A stretch of 64,000 nucleotides of DNA from Promethearchaeota archaeon (GTDB lineage Archaea > Asgardarchaeota > Lokiarchaeia > Sigyniarchaeales > SOKP01): NCBI GenBank assembly GCA_019057865.1, contig JAHLWP010000015.1, forward strand, positions 1-64,000, written 5' to 3'. The translations under genes and the position numbers were made by a program. This document shows positions 34,865-44,557 of the stretch, in pieces (position 1 is the stretch's first letter; the number at the start of each line of letters is the position of its first letter). The notes under the pieces are model-generated. The model was given only the letters and a program-made list of their open reading frames with translations, was not told where the DNA came from and ran no database searches.

Positions 34865-36418
34865 ATGATTATTGTCTTAGATTTTGGGGGTCAATATTGC
34901 CATTTAATTGCAAGAAGAATTAGAGAGTTAGGAGTATATTCCGAGATTTTACCTTATGATATTGATTTAAATAAAATTAAAGAAATAAATCCAAATGGGA
35001 TTATTTTATCTGGAGGACCTGGAAGTGTATATGATAAAGGCAGTCCGCAATTATCAAAAGAATTTTATGATTATGTAAGAGGAAATAAAATTGCTGTTCT
35101 CGGAATTTGTTATGGTCTTCATTTACTTATTCATCAACTTGGTGGAAAAATTGAACCGCATGTTCAGAAAGAATATGGCCGGACAGAAATAAATATCATA
35201 AAACCAGAAGGACTGCTTGATTCTTTAAAAAAAAGAGAAATAGTATGGATGTCTCATGGAGACCAAGTAAAAGAAATGCCTGATGGCTTTCAAATATTAG
35301 CTAAAACAGACACATGCCCTATAGCTGCTTATCAAAATAAAAAACTAAAAATATATGGGGTCCAATTTCATCCTGAAGTTATACATACGCCAAATGGAAA
35401 CATCATACTCAATAATTTTATTAGTAAAATCGCAAATGCGAAGAAAGAATGGAAATTAGAGGATTGGATACAAAAAACGATCAAAGAGGTTCAACAAGAA
35501 ATAGGTCCGAATAAAAGAGCTATTTTAGGTCTTAGTGGAGGTGTAGATTCATCTGTTACTGCCTTATTGATTCAAAAAGCAATTGGTGATAGACTACATT
35601 GTATCTTTGTAAATAATGGACTATTGAGAAAAAATGAAGAAATAGAGGTTCAAAAGACATTTAAAGAAAATTTAAAATTCAAAAACTTTCATTATGTGGA
35701 TGCTGAAGATCTTTTTCTGGATAAGCTTAAGGAAGTTGAAGATCCAGAGGAAAAACGTCGAATTATAGGACACACTTTTATTGAAGTATTTGAGAATAAG
35801 ACTATTCAATTAGAAAAAGCGTATCCTAATATAAAATACCTTGCCCAAGGTACAATATATCCAGATAGAGTGGAGACAAGTGCTACAAGTAATGCATCAG
35901 CGAAAATTAAATCACATCATAATCTTACCCTGCCTGATGATATGACATTGGAAATTATTGAACCATTGAGGGACTTGTATAAAGATGAAGTTAGAAAAAT
36001 TGGAATTAAATTAGGCTTGCCAAAAGAAATAATTCATAGGCACCCATTCCCAGGACCAGGATTAGCTGTCAGAATTATTGGCGTCATAGACAAAGAGAAA
36101 CTTGATATTTTGAGAGAGGCAGATGAGATTCTAATTGATGGATTAAAAAAGGCAGGAATTTATGAAAGTCTATGGCAAGCATTTTGCGTGTTTTTGCCCT
36201 TAAAGACTGTCGGAATTATGGGTGATTATCGAACTTATGAGTATATATGCGCAATAAGAGCAGTCGAATCTCTTGATGCAATGACTGCAAATTTCGCTAA
36301 ATTAGATCTGGATTTATTGGAAAAAATTGGTACAAGAATCATTAATGAAGTAAAAGGAATAAATCGAGTAGTATATGATATCACCAATAAACCCCCAGGT
36401 ACAATTGAATATGAATAA
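34865..36418 (+). CDS. guaA: GMP synthase (glutamine-hydrolysing), fused form
   Basis: 517 residues, full length. The class I glutamine amidotransferase half has LGICYGLH with the nucleophilic Cys and VQFHPEV with the catalytic His and Glu. The ATP pyrophosphatase half has LSGGVDSSV, and the dimerisation domain has PFPGPGLAVRI and ends KPPGTIEYE. It converts XMP, ATP and glutamine to GMP. Many archaea split these halves into two genes; here they are one, as in bacteria and eukaryotes. The glutaminase triad is intact, in contrast to CarA in this window. Confidence 0.96.
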   Translation: MIIVLDFGGQYCHLIARRIRELGVYSEILPYDIDLNKIKEINPNGIILSGGPGSVYDKGSPQLSKEFYDYVRGNKIAVLGICYGLHLLIHQLGGKIEPHVQKEYGRTEINIIKPEGLLDSLKKREIVWMSHGDQVKEMPDGFQILAKTDTCPIAAYQNKKLKIYGVQFHPEVIHTPNGNIILNNFISKIANAKKEWKLEDWIQKTIKEVQQEIGPNKRAILGLSGGVDSSVTALLIQKAIGDRLHCIFVNNGLLRKNEEIEVQKTFKENLKFKNFHYVDAEDLFLDKLKEVEDPEEKRRIIGHTFIEVFENKTIQLEKAYPNIKYLAQGTIYPDRVETSATSNASAKIKSHHNLTLPDDMTLEIIEPLRDLYKDEVRKIGIKLGLPKEIIHRHPFPGPGLAVRIIGVIDKEKLDILREADEILIDGLKKAGIYESLWQAFCVFLPLKTVGIMGDYRTYEYICAIRAVESLDAMTANFAKLDLDLLEKIGTRIINEVKGINRVVYDITNKPPGTIEYE

Positions 36419-36429
36419 ATATTACCCAA

Positions 36430-37134
36430 TCATGCTAGATTTGAAACTATACCCTCTTTTTCTATTGTCCAAGCACCATAACCATGGATAAATAAACATA
36501 TAGCAAATGTGTATAATACGATTTTTTGACCCGTTACTTGAATTATTAGTCCACTAGTTGTTTCTATGCTCGGTCCTGCAAATAGTAATACTAAATATAA
36601 TGCTAAAATCACTGAAAACACCATAAGATTATATCCATATTTTTTTGGGTAAGTTTTATCAAGAAAAATAGAGATTAAATATAAAAAGGAGGCAAAGAAT
36701 CCTATTAGAAACCCTGCATAGACAAAAAGTATGTGTGCAGCCCGATGAATATCTGACGGTGCAAAAGTTATAGCAGAAAAACAAAACGCAGAGAATATTC
36801 CGAGAATAGACCCTCCAAGACTAATCCAATGTTCTATACTCCCTTTATCGAAAAAATGTGGAAAAGCTAAAAATGATGGTATTAATAAGATACCCACGAA
36901 AAAAAATGCCGTGCTAAAAAAAACAAATGCCACGAAATTAGACTCTCCTGAGTGTGATACCGTCCGACCTATATCACTAAAAAAATTTAAAAAGAAAGAA
37001 TATCCTGGAATAGTATGGTCGTTATATGTACCTCCCGTATAGAGTAACATTCCTATAAATGTGAAGAGGATAAATTGAGCACATCCAACCATATTCAAAA
37101 TGTACGCCCATTTTTTCCAATTTGTAAGATTCAC
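36430..37134 (-). CDS. DUF998-like six-helix membrane protein
   Basis: 234 residues with about six membrane helices. The motif FFLNFFSDIGRTVSHSGESNF after the first helix, helix-rich FVGILLIPSFLAFPHFF and a late LFAGPSIETTSGLIIQVTGQK loop match the DUF998/Frag1-like pattern of archaeal membrane proteins. No catalytic motif is assigned. It converges on guaA (11 bases between the stops). Confidence 0.6.
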   Translation of the reverse strand: MNLTNWKKWAYILNMVGCAQFILFTFIGMLLYTGGTYNDHTIPGYSFFLNFFSDIGRTVSHSGESNFVAFVFFSTAFFFVGILLIPSFLAFPHFFDKGSIEHWISLGGSILGIFSAFCFSAITFAPSDIHRAAHILFVYAGFLIGFFASFLYLISIFLDKTYPKKYGYNLMVFSVILALYLVLLFAGPSIETTSGLIIQVTGQKIVLYTFAICLFIHGYGAWTIEKEGIVSNLA

Positions 37135-37276
37135 TCTAATTCTCCCTAGAAAGGATTAAAAATTAAATTAATATCAATTTGAAATTATAAAAAACTATTG
37201 CCTTTTCTACTTCAAGACAAAAACTTTTAATTTGGTAAATATTTTTTAATATCCAATTTTTAACATCTTGATTATA

Positions 37277-39067
37277 ATGACTGAAAAAGAAATTGCATGG
37301 GATTTAACTGAAATTTTTTCTGGGTCTGATGATACTAAAATAACTGCAACTATGGACAACTTATTGAAAAAAGCTGATGGATTCATAAATGACTATAAAG
37401 GAAAAATCATTACACCTGATTTTAATTCCCAAAAATTGCTAGAACTGTTCAAAAAACAAGAGGAGTTTCAAGCAGATCTAGCTGAATTAAATCTCTATAC
37501 AAATAGATTATATAGTGGGAATATGACAATTCCAGAAAGCGAGGCTTTGAAAAATCGAGTTGAAGATTTTGGAACAAAAATATCAAAAGATTTAGCATTT
37601 TTGGAGTTAGATACAGCAAAATTTGTGAATAACAATCCTGATCTTGTTAATGATCCAATTTTATCTAATTATAAGCATATTTTAGAAACGATTCAAAGAG
37701 CATTTCCTCATTATTTATCTGAGGTGGAAGAGCAACTAATCCTTGAAAAAGATCAATATGGGATTAGGGCCTGGAGTAATTTACAGTCTAAATGGTTAAA
37801 TACAAGAAAAATAATAGTAAGTGTTGAGGGTAAAGAGAAAGAGTTATCATATGGCGAAGCAAATGCTTTACTTACACATCCAGATAGGAATACTCGAATA
37901 TCAGCAAATAAATCTATTTATGGTTTGCTAGAGAAGGAAGAGTATGTGTTTTCATCAGCACTACGGAGTGTTTGTGGAGATTGGGTAAAAAATTCTCAAA
38001 GACGAAAATATGATACCCCAATGCACAATAGTCTTATAGTAAATGATACAAATCAAGAAATTATTGATAATTTAATGAAAGCAATAGAAGAAGGGGTAGA
38101 AGTATATCGCAAATATCTAAGCCTAAAAATTAAAATATTAGATCTTCCTAAGTTAAATTGTGCAGATGTTCGAGCTCCGCTCCCAATGGCGCCTCACAAA
38201 AAATATTCATGGGAAGAAGCAAAACAATTGGCAATTCAAGCCTATGAAAAATTTGATCCTGAATTTGCTAAAATTGTAAAAGATATGTTTACTCGAAATC
38301 ATATTGATGCGAGTCCTAGAAAGGGTAAAAGAAATGGAGCAAATTGTGCTTCATGGTATAAAGGTAAATCTGCTTATATTCTTATGACTTATACTGGAGA
38401 AATCAATGAAATTTTTACGCTTATTCACGAGCTTGGACATGCCATCCATGGTTATTTGGCTATTGCTGAACAAACCTACTTTAATATTCATCCTGGTTAC
38501 ACCGTAGCAGAAACCGCATCAACCTTCGGGGAATTATTAATAACCGATCTCCTCCTTGAAAAGGCAGGTTCAGATGAAGAAAAAATGGCGATATTAGCGC
38601 ATGTATTGGATGATGCTGGGCAAGCTGCTTTTCAAGTGAGTGCTAGAGTCTGGTTTGAACAGGATCTCTATAAGGCTATTGAAAGTGGTGAAAATTTGGA
38701 TGGAAAAACGATTTCAAAGTATTGGTGTGCTGGTAGAGACAAAATTTATGGAGATTCTGTAGAATGGTTTGATGAAATGGATTGGGAGTGGACAATGAAA
38801 CCACATTACTTTATACCAAATTTTCGTTTCTACAATTATCCATATGTTTATGCTCAATTGTTTGTTTATGCCTTATATAAAACGTATAAACAAGAGGGAA
38901 AAGAATTTGTCCATAAGTTCAAAAAACTTCTCGCTGTGGGGGGTAGTTTGTCTCCAGAAGACCTTGGTAAAATTGTAGGATTAGATGTCACAAAAAAAGA
39001 TTTTTGGAAGTTAGGAATTAAACAATATGAAGATTTCGTAAATCAGTTAGAAAAACTTATGAATTAA
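37277..39067 (+). CDS. pepF: Oligoendopeptidase F (M3 metallopeptidase)
   Basis: 596 residues from ATG 37277; the TTG start at 37268 is less likely. The zinc site HELGHAIHGY contains HExxH, and the third ligand Glu lies downstream in HPGYTVAETASTFGE. The N-terminal helical gating domain (EFQADLAELNLYTNRLYSG) and the C-terminal NFRFYNYPYVYAQLFVYALY segment match PepF. A cytoplasmic enzyme that cleaves peptides of roughly 7-17 residues, consistent with peptide-based nutrition alongside the glutamate dehydrogenases. Confidence 0.95.
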   Translation: MTEKEIAWDLTEIFSGSDDTKITATMDNLLKKADGFINDYKGKIITPDFNSQKLLELFKKQEEFQADLAELNLYTNRLYSGNMTIPESEALKNRVEDFGTKISKDLAFLELDTAKFVNNNPDLVNDPILSNYKHILETIQRAFPHYLSEVEEQLILEKDQYGIRAWSNLQSKWLNTRKIIVSVEGKEKELSYGEANALLTHPDRNTRISANKSIYGLLEKEEYVFSSALRSVCGDWVKNSQRRKYDTPMHNSLIVNDTNQEIIDNLMKAIEEGVEVYRKYLSLKIKILDLPKLNCADVRAPLPMAPHKKYSWEEAKQLAIQAYEKFDPEFAKIVKDMFTRNHIDASPRKGKRNGANCASWYKGKSAYILMTYTGEINEIFTLIHELGHAIHGYLAIAEQTYFNIHPGYTVAETASTFGELLITDLLLEKAGSDEEKMAILAHVLDDAGQAAFQVSARVWFEQDLYKAIESGENLDGKTISKYWCAGRDKIYGDSVEWFDEMDWEWTMKPHYFIPNFRFYNYPYVYAQLFVYALYKTYKQEGKEFVHKFKKLLAVGGSLSPEDLGKIVGLDVTKKDFWKLGIKQYEDFVNQLEKLMN

Positions 39068-39129
39068 TTGACTTCATTTGTTATTCTGCCTTCAATTGTC
39101 TTGGTTAGATTGGAGGGTCTATTTTTTTT

Positions 39130-39270
39130 TTAAATATCCATATATCCAACGACCAATTCTCCTAAATAAGGTGTAGGAATTGATCCTTCATTCATCCTAC
39201 TCACTGGACTCTTGCTTGTACCGCTGCCAGTACCATCGAAGGTCATTCCATCCACCTTTCCTTCTTGCAT
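39130..39270 (-). CDS. Possible short ORF, 46 codons
   Basis: Between pepF and the wHTH gene the minus strand reads MQEGKVDGMTFDGTGSGTSK, then SPVSRMNEGSIPTPYLGELV and GYMDI, then stop. The Gly/Ser-rich middle and the ordered end look partly protein-like. It lies just downstream of the wHTH gene on the same strand, but there is no in-frame link to it. It could be a gene fragment. Low confidence. Confidence 0.3.
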   Translation of the reverse strand: MQEGKVDGMTFDGTGSGTSKSPVSRMNEGSIPTPYLGELVVGYMDI

Positions 39271-39325
39271 ATAGGCCAAATTTTCCTATAACATGAAAAT
39301 CTTTTTAACATCACCTCCTTATCTT

Positions 39326-39580
39326 TTACAAGGCCTCATATTGACGTGGTCTACGATTATAATATATTTTTAATCTTTCTGGTGCTTTTATGTTAATTCT
39401 TCGGATTACTTTAGAGAGAGAGTTGGGATTTGAATATCCCATCGCCGCAGACCATTCTGCTGCTGTGGATCTTCCTAATTCTCTTAATTTTTCTAAACAT
39501 ATTTGCTCGTATGTTCTTGTCTCTTTTTCTATCGTCTTTAACTTCTCCTGAAATTTATATCTAAATTGTTTTAATGACAT
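39326..39580 (-). CDS. Small winged-helix/HTH DNA-binding protein
   Basis: 84 residues. An N-terminal amphipathic helix (FRYKFQEKLKTIEKETRTYEQICLEKL) precedes a helix-turn-helix LGRSTAAEWSAAMGYSNPNSLSKVIRRI and a basic end. It is probably a transcription factor. An inverted repeat TGGGAA-TGCT-TTCCCA lies 35-50 bases upstream of the start (39615-39630), a possible self-binding operator. No other domain. Confidence 0.6.
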   Translation of the reverse strand: MSLKQFRYKFQEKLKTIEKETRTYEQICLEKLRELGRSTAAEWSAAMGYSNPNSLSKVIRRINIKAPERLKIYYNRRPRQYEAL

Positions 39581-39614
39581 CTTAATTCTGGGTAAAGCAT
39601 CATTTCATTTTATG

Positions 39615-39630
39615 TGGGAATGCTTTCCCA
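39615..39630. promoter_or_regulatory. Inverted repeat upstream of wHTH gene
   Basis: TGGGAA, four-base spacer TGCT, TTCCCA: perfect six-base arms. It lies just upstream of the small wHTH gene in otherwise AT-rich DNA, so the G/C content makes it stand out. Candidate operator for autoregulation. Unproven. Confidence 0.4.
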
Positions 39631-39964
39631 TTACTTACTTAAATAATAATACACGCGGTCATATATAAATCTTCGGATTGTGATTAAACAATTCTATAAT
39701 ATTTCATCAAATTATTAAATAACTCGACAAAAATAATAAAACAGAATGAACAAAGCACCTAGATCGAGTAAATATTATGAACTATTTTCAATACTATATA
39801 GTCATATATTTTAAATTAATGGTTAATTATTGAAAAATTTTTAATTTAGTAGATGTATTTTTATAGAGCTAACAAAATAAGTGTTAAATATCTTAGTATC
39901 AATATACAACTTAATCCAATATTTTCATTTTAATATATATATAAAAAAATAGAATTGATTTAAA
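39631..39964. other. AT-rich intergenic region
   Basis: 334 bases between the divergent wHTH and B-box genes. A short plus-strand reading (MNKAPRSSKYYELFSILY, from 39747) ends after 22 codons and may be random or a fragment. No other gene or repeat seen; promoters for the flanking genes should lie here. Confidence 0.4.
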
Positions 39965-40507
39965 ATGAGTTTAAAGTGTTATTATCATCCTGAAAGAGAA
40001 TCTATTACCAAATGTGAAACCTGTGGGAGATTAATTTGTGTAGCGTGTAAAACAGTTGTTCATAGAACACATGGAACTAACGAAGATAGATATTCTACCC
40101 GTCATGAAGTTTGTGTTCCATGTAAACTCGATGAAGAGCTACAAAAATTCAGTATGACCCGAATTATTGCTACTTTTTCTATTTTCTTTATTTTCATAAT
40201 TATATTCATATCTATAACTACTGTTACCAATACTCAGATGAGAGATCCTATTTTGAGATTTCTTCCTATTATAGGTATTGTAGCATTAATTATTATCACC
40301 ATAGGCTATCTTATTTGGATGATATTTAAACGGCCTAAAGAAATAGCAAAGATTAAAATTCAGAAAGAAGAATTCTTAAAAAGTATAAAAGTTCCAACAA
40401 GTATTAAAGAAGAGGAAATAATAACAAAGTTTTGTCCTGAATGTGGTACTCGAGTTGAACCCGATACTTCAGTTTGTAGCTATTGTGGCTTTATTATTAA
40501 AGAATAA
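39965..40507 (+). CDS. B-box-like zinc-finger membrane protein with C-terminal zinc ribbon
   Basis: 180 residues. The N-terminus (1-55) has CYYHPERESITKCETCGRLIC, VACKTVVH and HEVCVPCK, a B-box-like cysteine/histidine cross-brace. Two membrane helices follow (about 66-88, IIATFSIFFIFIIIFIS, and 96-122, FLPIIGIVALIIITIGYLIWMIF). A C-terminal zinc ribbon FCPECGTRVEPDTSVCSYCG closes the protein. B-box domains are typical of eukaryotic ubiquitin-ligase TRIM proteins; here the domain sits on a membrane anchor. Likely a protein-interaction scaffold at the membrane; exact function unknown. Confidence 0.72.
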   Translation: MSLKCYYHPERESITKCETCGRLICVACKTVVHRTHGTNEDRYSTRHEVCVPCKLDEELQKFSMTRIIATFSIFFIFIIIFISITTVTNTQMRDPILRFLPIIGIVALIIITIGYLIWMIFKRPKEIAKIKIQKEEFLKSIKVPTSIKEEEIITKFCPECGTRVEPDTSVCSYCGFIIKE

Positions 40508-40536
40508 TTTGAATAATTCCTATTTCCAATTTTAAT

Positions 40537-41028
40537 TTATTCTTCTTCTTTTTCTTCTTTTTTTAATATTTTTACAAGAGAACTACCTTCTTTTATGACA
40601 TTTAAGACTAAGTGAGTATTAGTACTTTCCACATATTCAGATGTATGAATTTTTTTAATCATCACACTAAGCTCTTTTCTAGTCTTAAATCTTACGAAGA
40701 TGAGGGCATCGTAGGTTCCTGTAATATCATAAACTCCAAACACATTCGGATTTTCAGCAATCATTCCCTCCACCTCAAGCATTTTACCTTTTGAAACAGT
40801 AATTTCAATAATCGCTATAATATCATAACCTAATTTTTCATAATCAAGTTGAGCTCCGTAGGATTTTATTTTTCCTTCCCTTTCTAATTCTTCAACATGA
40901 CTTTTAATGGTTACAGGAGATTTACTTAATTCCTGTGCTATTTTTCTATAGGATTCACGGCCATCTTCACTTAAAATTTTTAATATTTCAAGATCTACAT
41001 CTTTTGAGAGGATTTCTTCATCATTCAT
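40537..41028 (-). CDS. Lrp/AsnC-family transcription regulator
   Basis: 163 residues. N-terminal HTH ILKILSEDGRESYRKIAQEL then SPVTIKSHVEELEREGKI, and a C-terminal RAM ligand domain with YGAQLDYEKLGYDIIAIIEI, VFGVYDITGTYDALIFVRF and HTSEYVESTNTHLVL. Such proteins sense amino acids and control nitrogen metabolism genes. It is divergent from glutamine synthetase with about 200 bases between the starts, so glnA is its most likely target. Confidence 0.92.
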   Translation of the reverse strand: MNDEEILSKDVDLEILKILSEDGRESYRKIAQELSKSPVTIKSHVEELEREGKIKSYGAQLDYEKLGYDIIAIIEITVSKGKMLEVEGMIAENPNVFGVYDITGTYDALIFVRFKTRKELSVMIKKIHTSEYVESTNTHLVLNVIKEGSSLVKILKKEEKEEE

Positions 41029-41229
41029 ATTTAAACCTACTTTCTTAAATCATTAATATTAGATCACAATAAAAAAATATCTTGGGATTTAATATTTTAA
41101 TTATTAATATATTATTATTTGTTTAAAAATTTGTCGGATTTCTGGACGTTTGATATAATTATAAGCAATATTTTTATATCTTTGATCATATATTTATATA
41201 TAAATTGGAAATTAGGATTTTGATATTAT

Positions 41230-42588
41230 ATGATAGAAAAAAATCATCCTAAAAGAAAAGAGTTATGTGAAAAAGTAATCGAAAAAGTTAAGGAAAATGA
41301 TATTAAATTCATCTATCTTCAATTTACAGACATGCATGGCATTATTAAGTCGTTTGAAATTAATTCAAAGCGAATAGAGGATTTTTTTGAAATAGGTGAG
41401 AGTTTTGATGGAAGTTCTATAACTGGTTATGGAGCGATTGAGGAATCAGATAAAGTTGCTCTTCCAGATCCATCAACATTTTACATTATACCTTGGAGAA
41501 ATGATAATAGAAAAGTTGCTCGAGTATTTTGTGATATCTACAACCCTAATGGCTCAAGATACGATGGGGATCCGCGATATATACTTCAAAAAGCTGCGAA
41601 GAAAGCAGAAGACCATGGATATACTTATTATTGTGCTCCAGAAATGGAATTCTTTATTTTAGAGAAAAGTACTAAAGCAGAGGTATTTAATCCATCAGAT
41701 ATGAGAGGATATTTCGATTATGACCCATATGATATTAATGAGAAAGTGCGCTATACTATTGCTGAGTATTGTGATATAATGGGAATCGAAATAGAAGCTT
41801 TACACCATGAGGTAGCGCTTGGACAACATGAAGTTGATTTTCGTTATGATGAAGCAGTTAATACAGCTGATAATACAAATACAATTAAAATGATAATTAA
41901 GACTGTAGCTGCCAAAAATAATATGACTGCTACATTTATGCCCAAACCTTTCGCGGGTATTAATGGTTCAGGGATGCACGTACATCAATCATTATGGGAA
42001 GGGCAAAATAATGTTTTTTATGACGAATCTGATAAAGATAATATTTCAATTATGATGAGGAAGTGGATAGCTGGTCAATTAAAACATGCAAGAGCAATGT
42101 GTGCTGTTCTAAGTAGTTGGCCTAACTCTTATAAAAGGCTTGTGCCTGGCTATGAAGCACCTGTTTATATAGCTTGGGGATTCAGGAATAGATCTCCCTT
42201 AATTAGAGTACCAGATTTTCATGGTAAACCAAATGCTGCTCGATGTGAGATTCGATGCCCCGATCCTGCTGGAAATCCATATCTACAATTCGCTGTACTC
42301 TTGTCAGCAGGGTTAGATGGAATTTTATCTGAGGATATTGAGATTCCAGAATCTCGAGATGAGAATGTATATAAGCTTACAACAAAAGAAATGGAAAAAG
42401 CTGGAATTGTTGCATTACCTGGAAGCCTATCTGAAGCATTGAAGGAATTTAGAAATTCAGAATTCATGAAGGAAGTCTTTGGAGAGCAACCCTTCAAGAA
42501 CTTTTACTATGCAAAATTAGAAGAAAACGATGCATATCGAGTTGTTGTAAGTGAATGGGAGAGAACTCGATATATAACACGCTTATAG
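41230..42588 (+). CDS. glnA: Glutamine synthetase type I
   Basis: 452 residues. Beta-grasp domain (IKFIYLQFTDMHGIIKSFEI), then FDGSSITGYGAIEESDKVALPDPST and the metal/catalytic blocks YCAPEMEFFIL, HHEVALGQHEVDFRY, GINGSGMHVHQSLW, KRLVPGYEAPVYIAWG and RSPLIRVP. There is no obvious adenylylation-site KPAPTDLY-type tyrosine loop, so it resembles the GSI-alpha group of archaea. It makes glutamine from glutamate, ATP and ammonia. Likely controlled by the divergent Lrp protein. Confidence 0.96.
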   Translation: MIEKNHPKRKELCEKVIEKVKENDIKFIYLQFTDMHGIIKSFEINSKRIEDFFEIGESFDGSSITGYGAIEESDKVALPDPSTFYIIPWRNDNRKVARVFCDIYNPNGSRYDGDPRYILQKAAKKAEDHGYTYYCAPEMEFFILEKSTKAEVFNPSDMRGYFDYDPYDINEKVRYTIAEYCDIMGIEIEALHHEVALGQHEVDFRYDEAVNTADNTNTIKMIIKTVAAKNNMTATFMPKPFAGINGSGMHVHQSLWEGQNNVFYDESDKDNISIMMRKWIAGQLKHARAMCAVLSSWPNSYKRLVPGYEAPVYIAWGFRNRSPLIRVPDFHGKPNAARCEIRCPDPAGNPYLQFAVLLSAGLDGILSEDIEIPESRDENVYKLTTKEMEKAGIVALPGSLSEALKEFRNSEFMKEVFGEQPFKNFYYAKLEENDAYRVVVSEWERTRYITRL

Positions 42589-42748
42589 GTAAATTTTCAA
42601 CTCAAATTTCTTTTTATGATCCGATTTACATAAATGTAAAATTTCATGGAATGAAAATTTTCATCAAAAGCAGGCATTTCCAAACCTTTAATTTGCATAG
42701 CAAAATAGATATAGGTTGATAAAGGTTAGTTACAAGAAAGATTATTAA

Positions 42749-44557
42749 TTATACTAATTCTTTCATTTTCTCTATATATTCTAGTGATTGGTGGCGGAAA
42801 TAAGTGTTATAAAGCTCAGCATACATTCCACCTTTAGCTATTAACTCATCATGATTACCCTCTTCCATAATTTTCCCATGATCGAGCACAACAATCCTGT
42901 CTACGTGGCGTACTGTCCAGAGACGATGAGCAATTATGATTGATGTACGACCTTCAATTGTCTTCTGTAAGGCATCTTGAATCCGAGTTTCTGTGAAAGG
43001 ATCAACTGAAGCTGTTGCTTCATCTAAAATAAGTATAGAAGGGTTTTCTAAGAGAACGCGCGCAAAAACTACTAATTGACGCTGACCCATTGAAATTAAA
43101 CTACCTCTTTCACCAGTTTTAGTTCCTAATCCCCTTGATAGATCTTTTACCCAATCAGACCCACTTGTAGTATTCAATGCGTTATAAACATCCCTTCTTG
43201 ACGCTTTTCTATTCCCATATTTTATATTATTTTCAATTGTATCTGCCCAAAGGAATGGAGTTTGAGGAATGATTCCTACTTGTTTACGGTAATCCATAAG
43301 ATCATAATTTCTTATGCTTATCCCATCTATTAAAATATCTCCTTCTTGAAATTCATAAAATCTCGCTAAGAGTTTTGCTAAACTTGATTTGCCAGCACCA
43401 GTATGACCAACAATAGCAAGAGATTCTCCAGGTTTAATTTTTAGATTAAATCTCTCAAAAACTTCTTTGGATTCTTCATACTTGAAGGAAAGATTTCTGA
43501 ATTCAATTTCACCATTAAGTTTGGATGGTTTTACGTTATCTTTTTGAATCACTAAAGGTAAGGTATCTATGAGCGCAAATATTCTTTCTGATGCTGCCAT
43601 ACCAGTCTGAAAAGTAGGCCAAAAAGAAGCTAATGTTAATAATGGAAAGAACAGATATATTAAACCTTGTATGAATAGACTTAATTCTCCCACACTTATA
43701 TTATTTCCTAAAACACTACTTCCACCATAAAAAATTAACAACGTTAAGACTATTCCTTGGATAATACCTAATGAAGGAAATATAGCATTCAGTACAAAGG
43801 CTCTTCGTAAATTAACTTTATAAGATGTAGTATTTACTTCATTAAAATTATTATATAATTTCTCCTCCTGTCGAAATGTTTTTGCAATTTGAATACCAGA
43901 AAAACTTTCTTTAACATATGCATTGACAGAAGCTAAGGCTCTTTGACCTAATAATGTTTTTGAACGGGCTAATTTTCTAAAGGATAATGCTAATACAAAG
44001 AACAGTGGAAAAGTGATGATAGTAATTAATGCTAGTGTAAGATTGATAAAGGACATAATAATTAGTAGAAAGATAATAACAAATAATGAAGAAATTAATT
44101 GAAAGGTTAAATCTACTGTCTGTCCCCAATCCCTAGAATCAGTATTAATTCGGCTAACGATTTTTCCAATGGGGTTTCGATCAAAAAATGAGAGATCATG
44201 ATTTAAAACGGCTGTTCCCGCATCTTTTCTTAAATCTAAAACAACATTTCCGATTACTTGCGAAGAATATCTTATAGTAAAATAATTAAAAACCCATGAA
44301 AGTAGATTTAATATTAAGATTATGGTTAATAAGAAAAAGAGGTATGAAATATTTCTATTTGTTTCTAAACTATTAATTGCTATACTAACAAGAATAGGTA
44401 CAAAGGCATAAGTGAGTGTAGAAATCGTTAAAAAGAGAATCACAATTGCCATTAACCGTTTATACGGACTGAAATAGTGAAATATGCGTTTTAGTAATAT
44501 TTTATCACGAAACTCTCTGTCATACTCTTCAGCTTCAAGTCCCACGTACATCCCCAT
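42749..44557 (-). CDS. ABC exporter half-transporter, subunit 2
   Basis: 602 residues: an N-terminal six-helix type I exporter domain and a C-terminal ATPase. Walker A GHTGAGKSS, Walker B ILILDEATASVD with the catalytic Glu, H-loop IIAHRLW. The signature motif is deviant (ISMGQRQ instead of LSGGQ). Its ATG immediately follows the stop of the partner gene. Together they form a heterodimer with one normal and one impaired ATP site. The substrate (lipid, peptide or drug) is unknown. Confidence 0.9.
   Translation of the reverse strand: MGMYVGLEAEEYDREFRDKILLKRIFHYFSPYKRLMAIVILFLTISTLTYAFVPILVSIAINSLETNRNISYLFFLLTIILILNLLSWVFNYFTIRYSSQVIGNVVLDLRKDAGTAVLNHDLSFFDRNPIGKIVSRINTDSRDWGQTVDLTFQLISSLFVIIFLLIIMSFINLTLALITIITFPLFFVLALSFRKLARSKTLLGQRALASVNAYVKESFSGIQIAKTFRQEEKLYNNFNEVNTTSYKVNLRRAFVLNAIFPSLGIIQGIVLTLLIFYGGSSVLGNNISVGELSLFIQGLIYLFFPLLTLASFWPTFQTGMAASERIFALIDTLPLVIQKDNVKPSKLNGEIEFRNLSFKYEESKEVFERFNLKIKPGESLAIVGHTGAGKSSLAKLLARFYEFQEGDILIDGISIRNYDLMDYRKQVGIIPQTPFLWADTIENNIKYGNRKASRRDVYNALNTTSGSDWVKDLSRGLGTKTGERGSLISMGQRQLVVFARVLLENPSILILDEATASVDPFTETRIQDALQKTIEGRTSIIIAHRLWTVRHVDRIVVLDHGKIMEEGNHDELIAKGGMYAELYNTYFRHQSLEYIEKMKELV

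Noticed and set aside
34865..36418. Degenerate glutaminase in GMP synthase, by analogy with CarA
   Set aside because: LGICYGLH and FHPE are intact, so the loss is specific to CarA.
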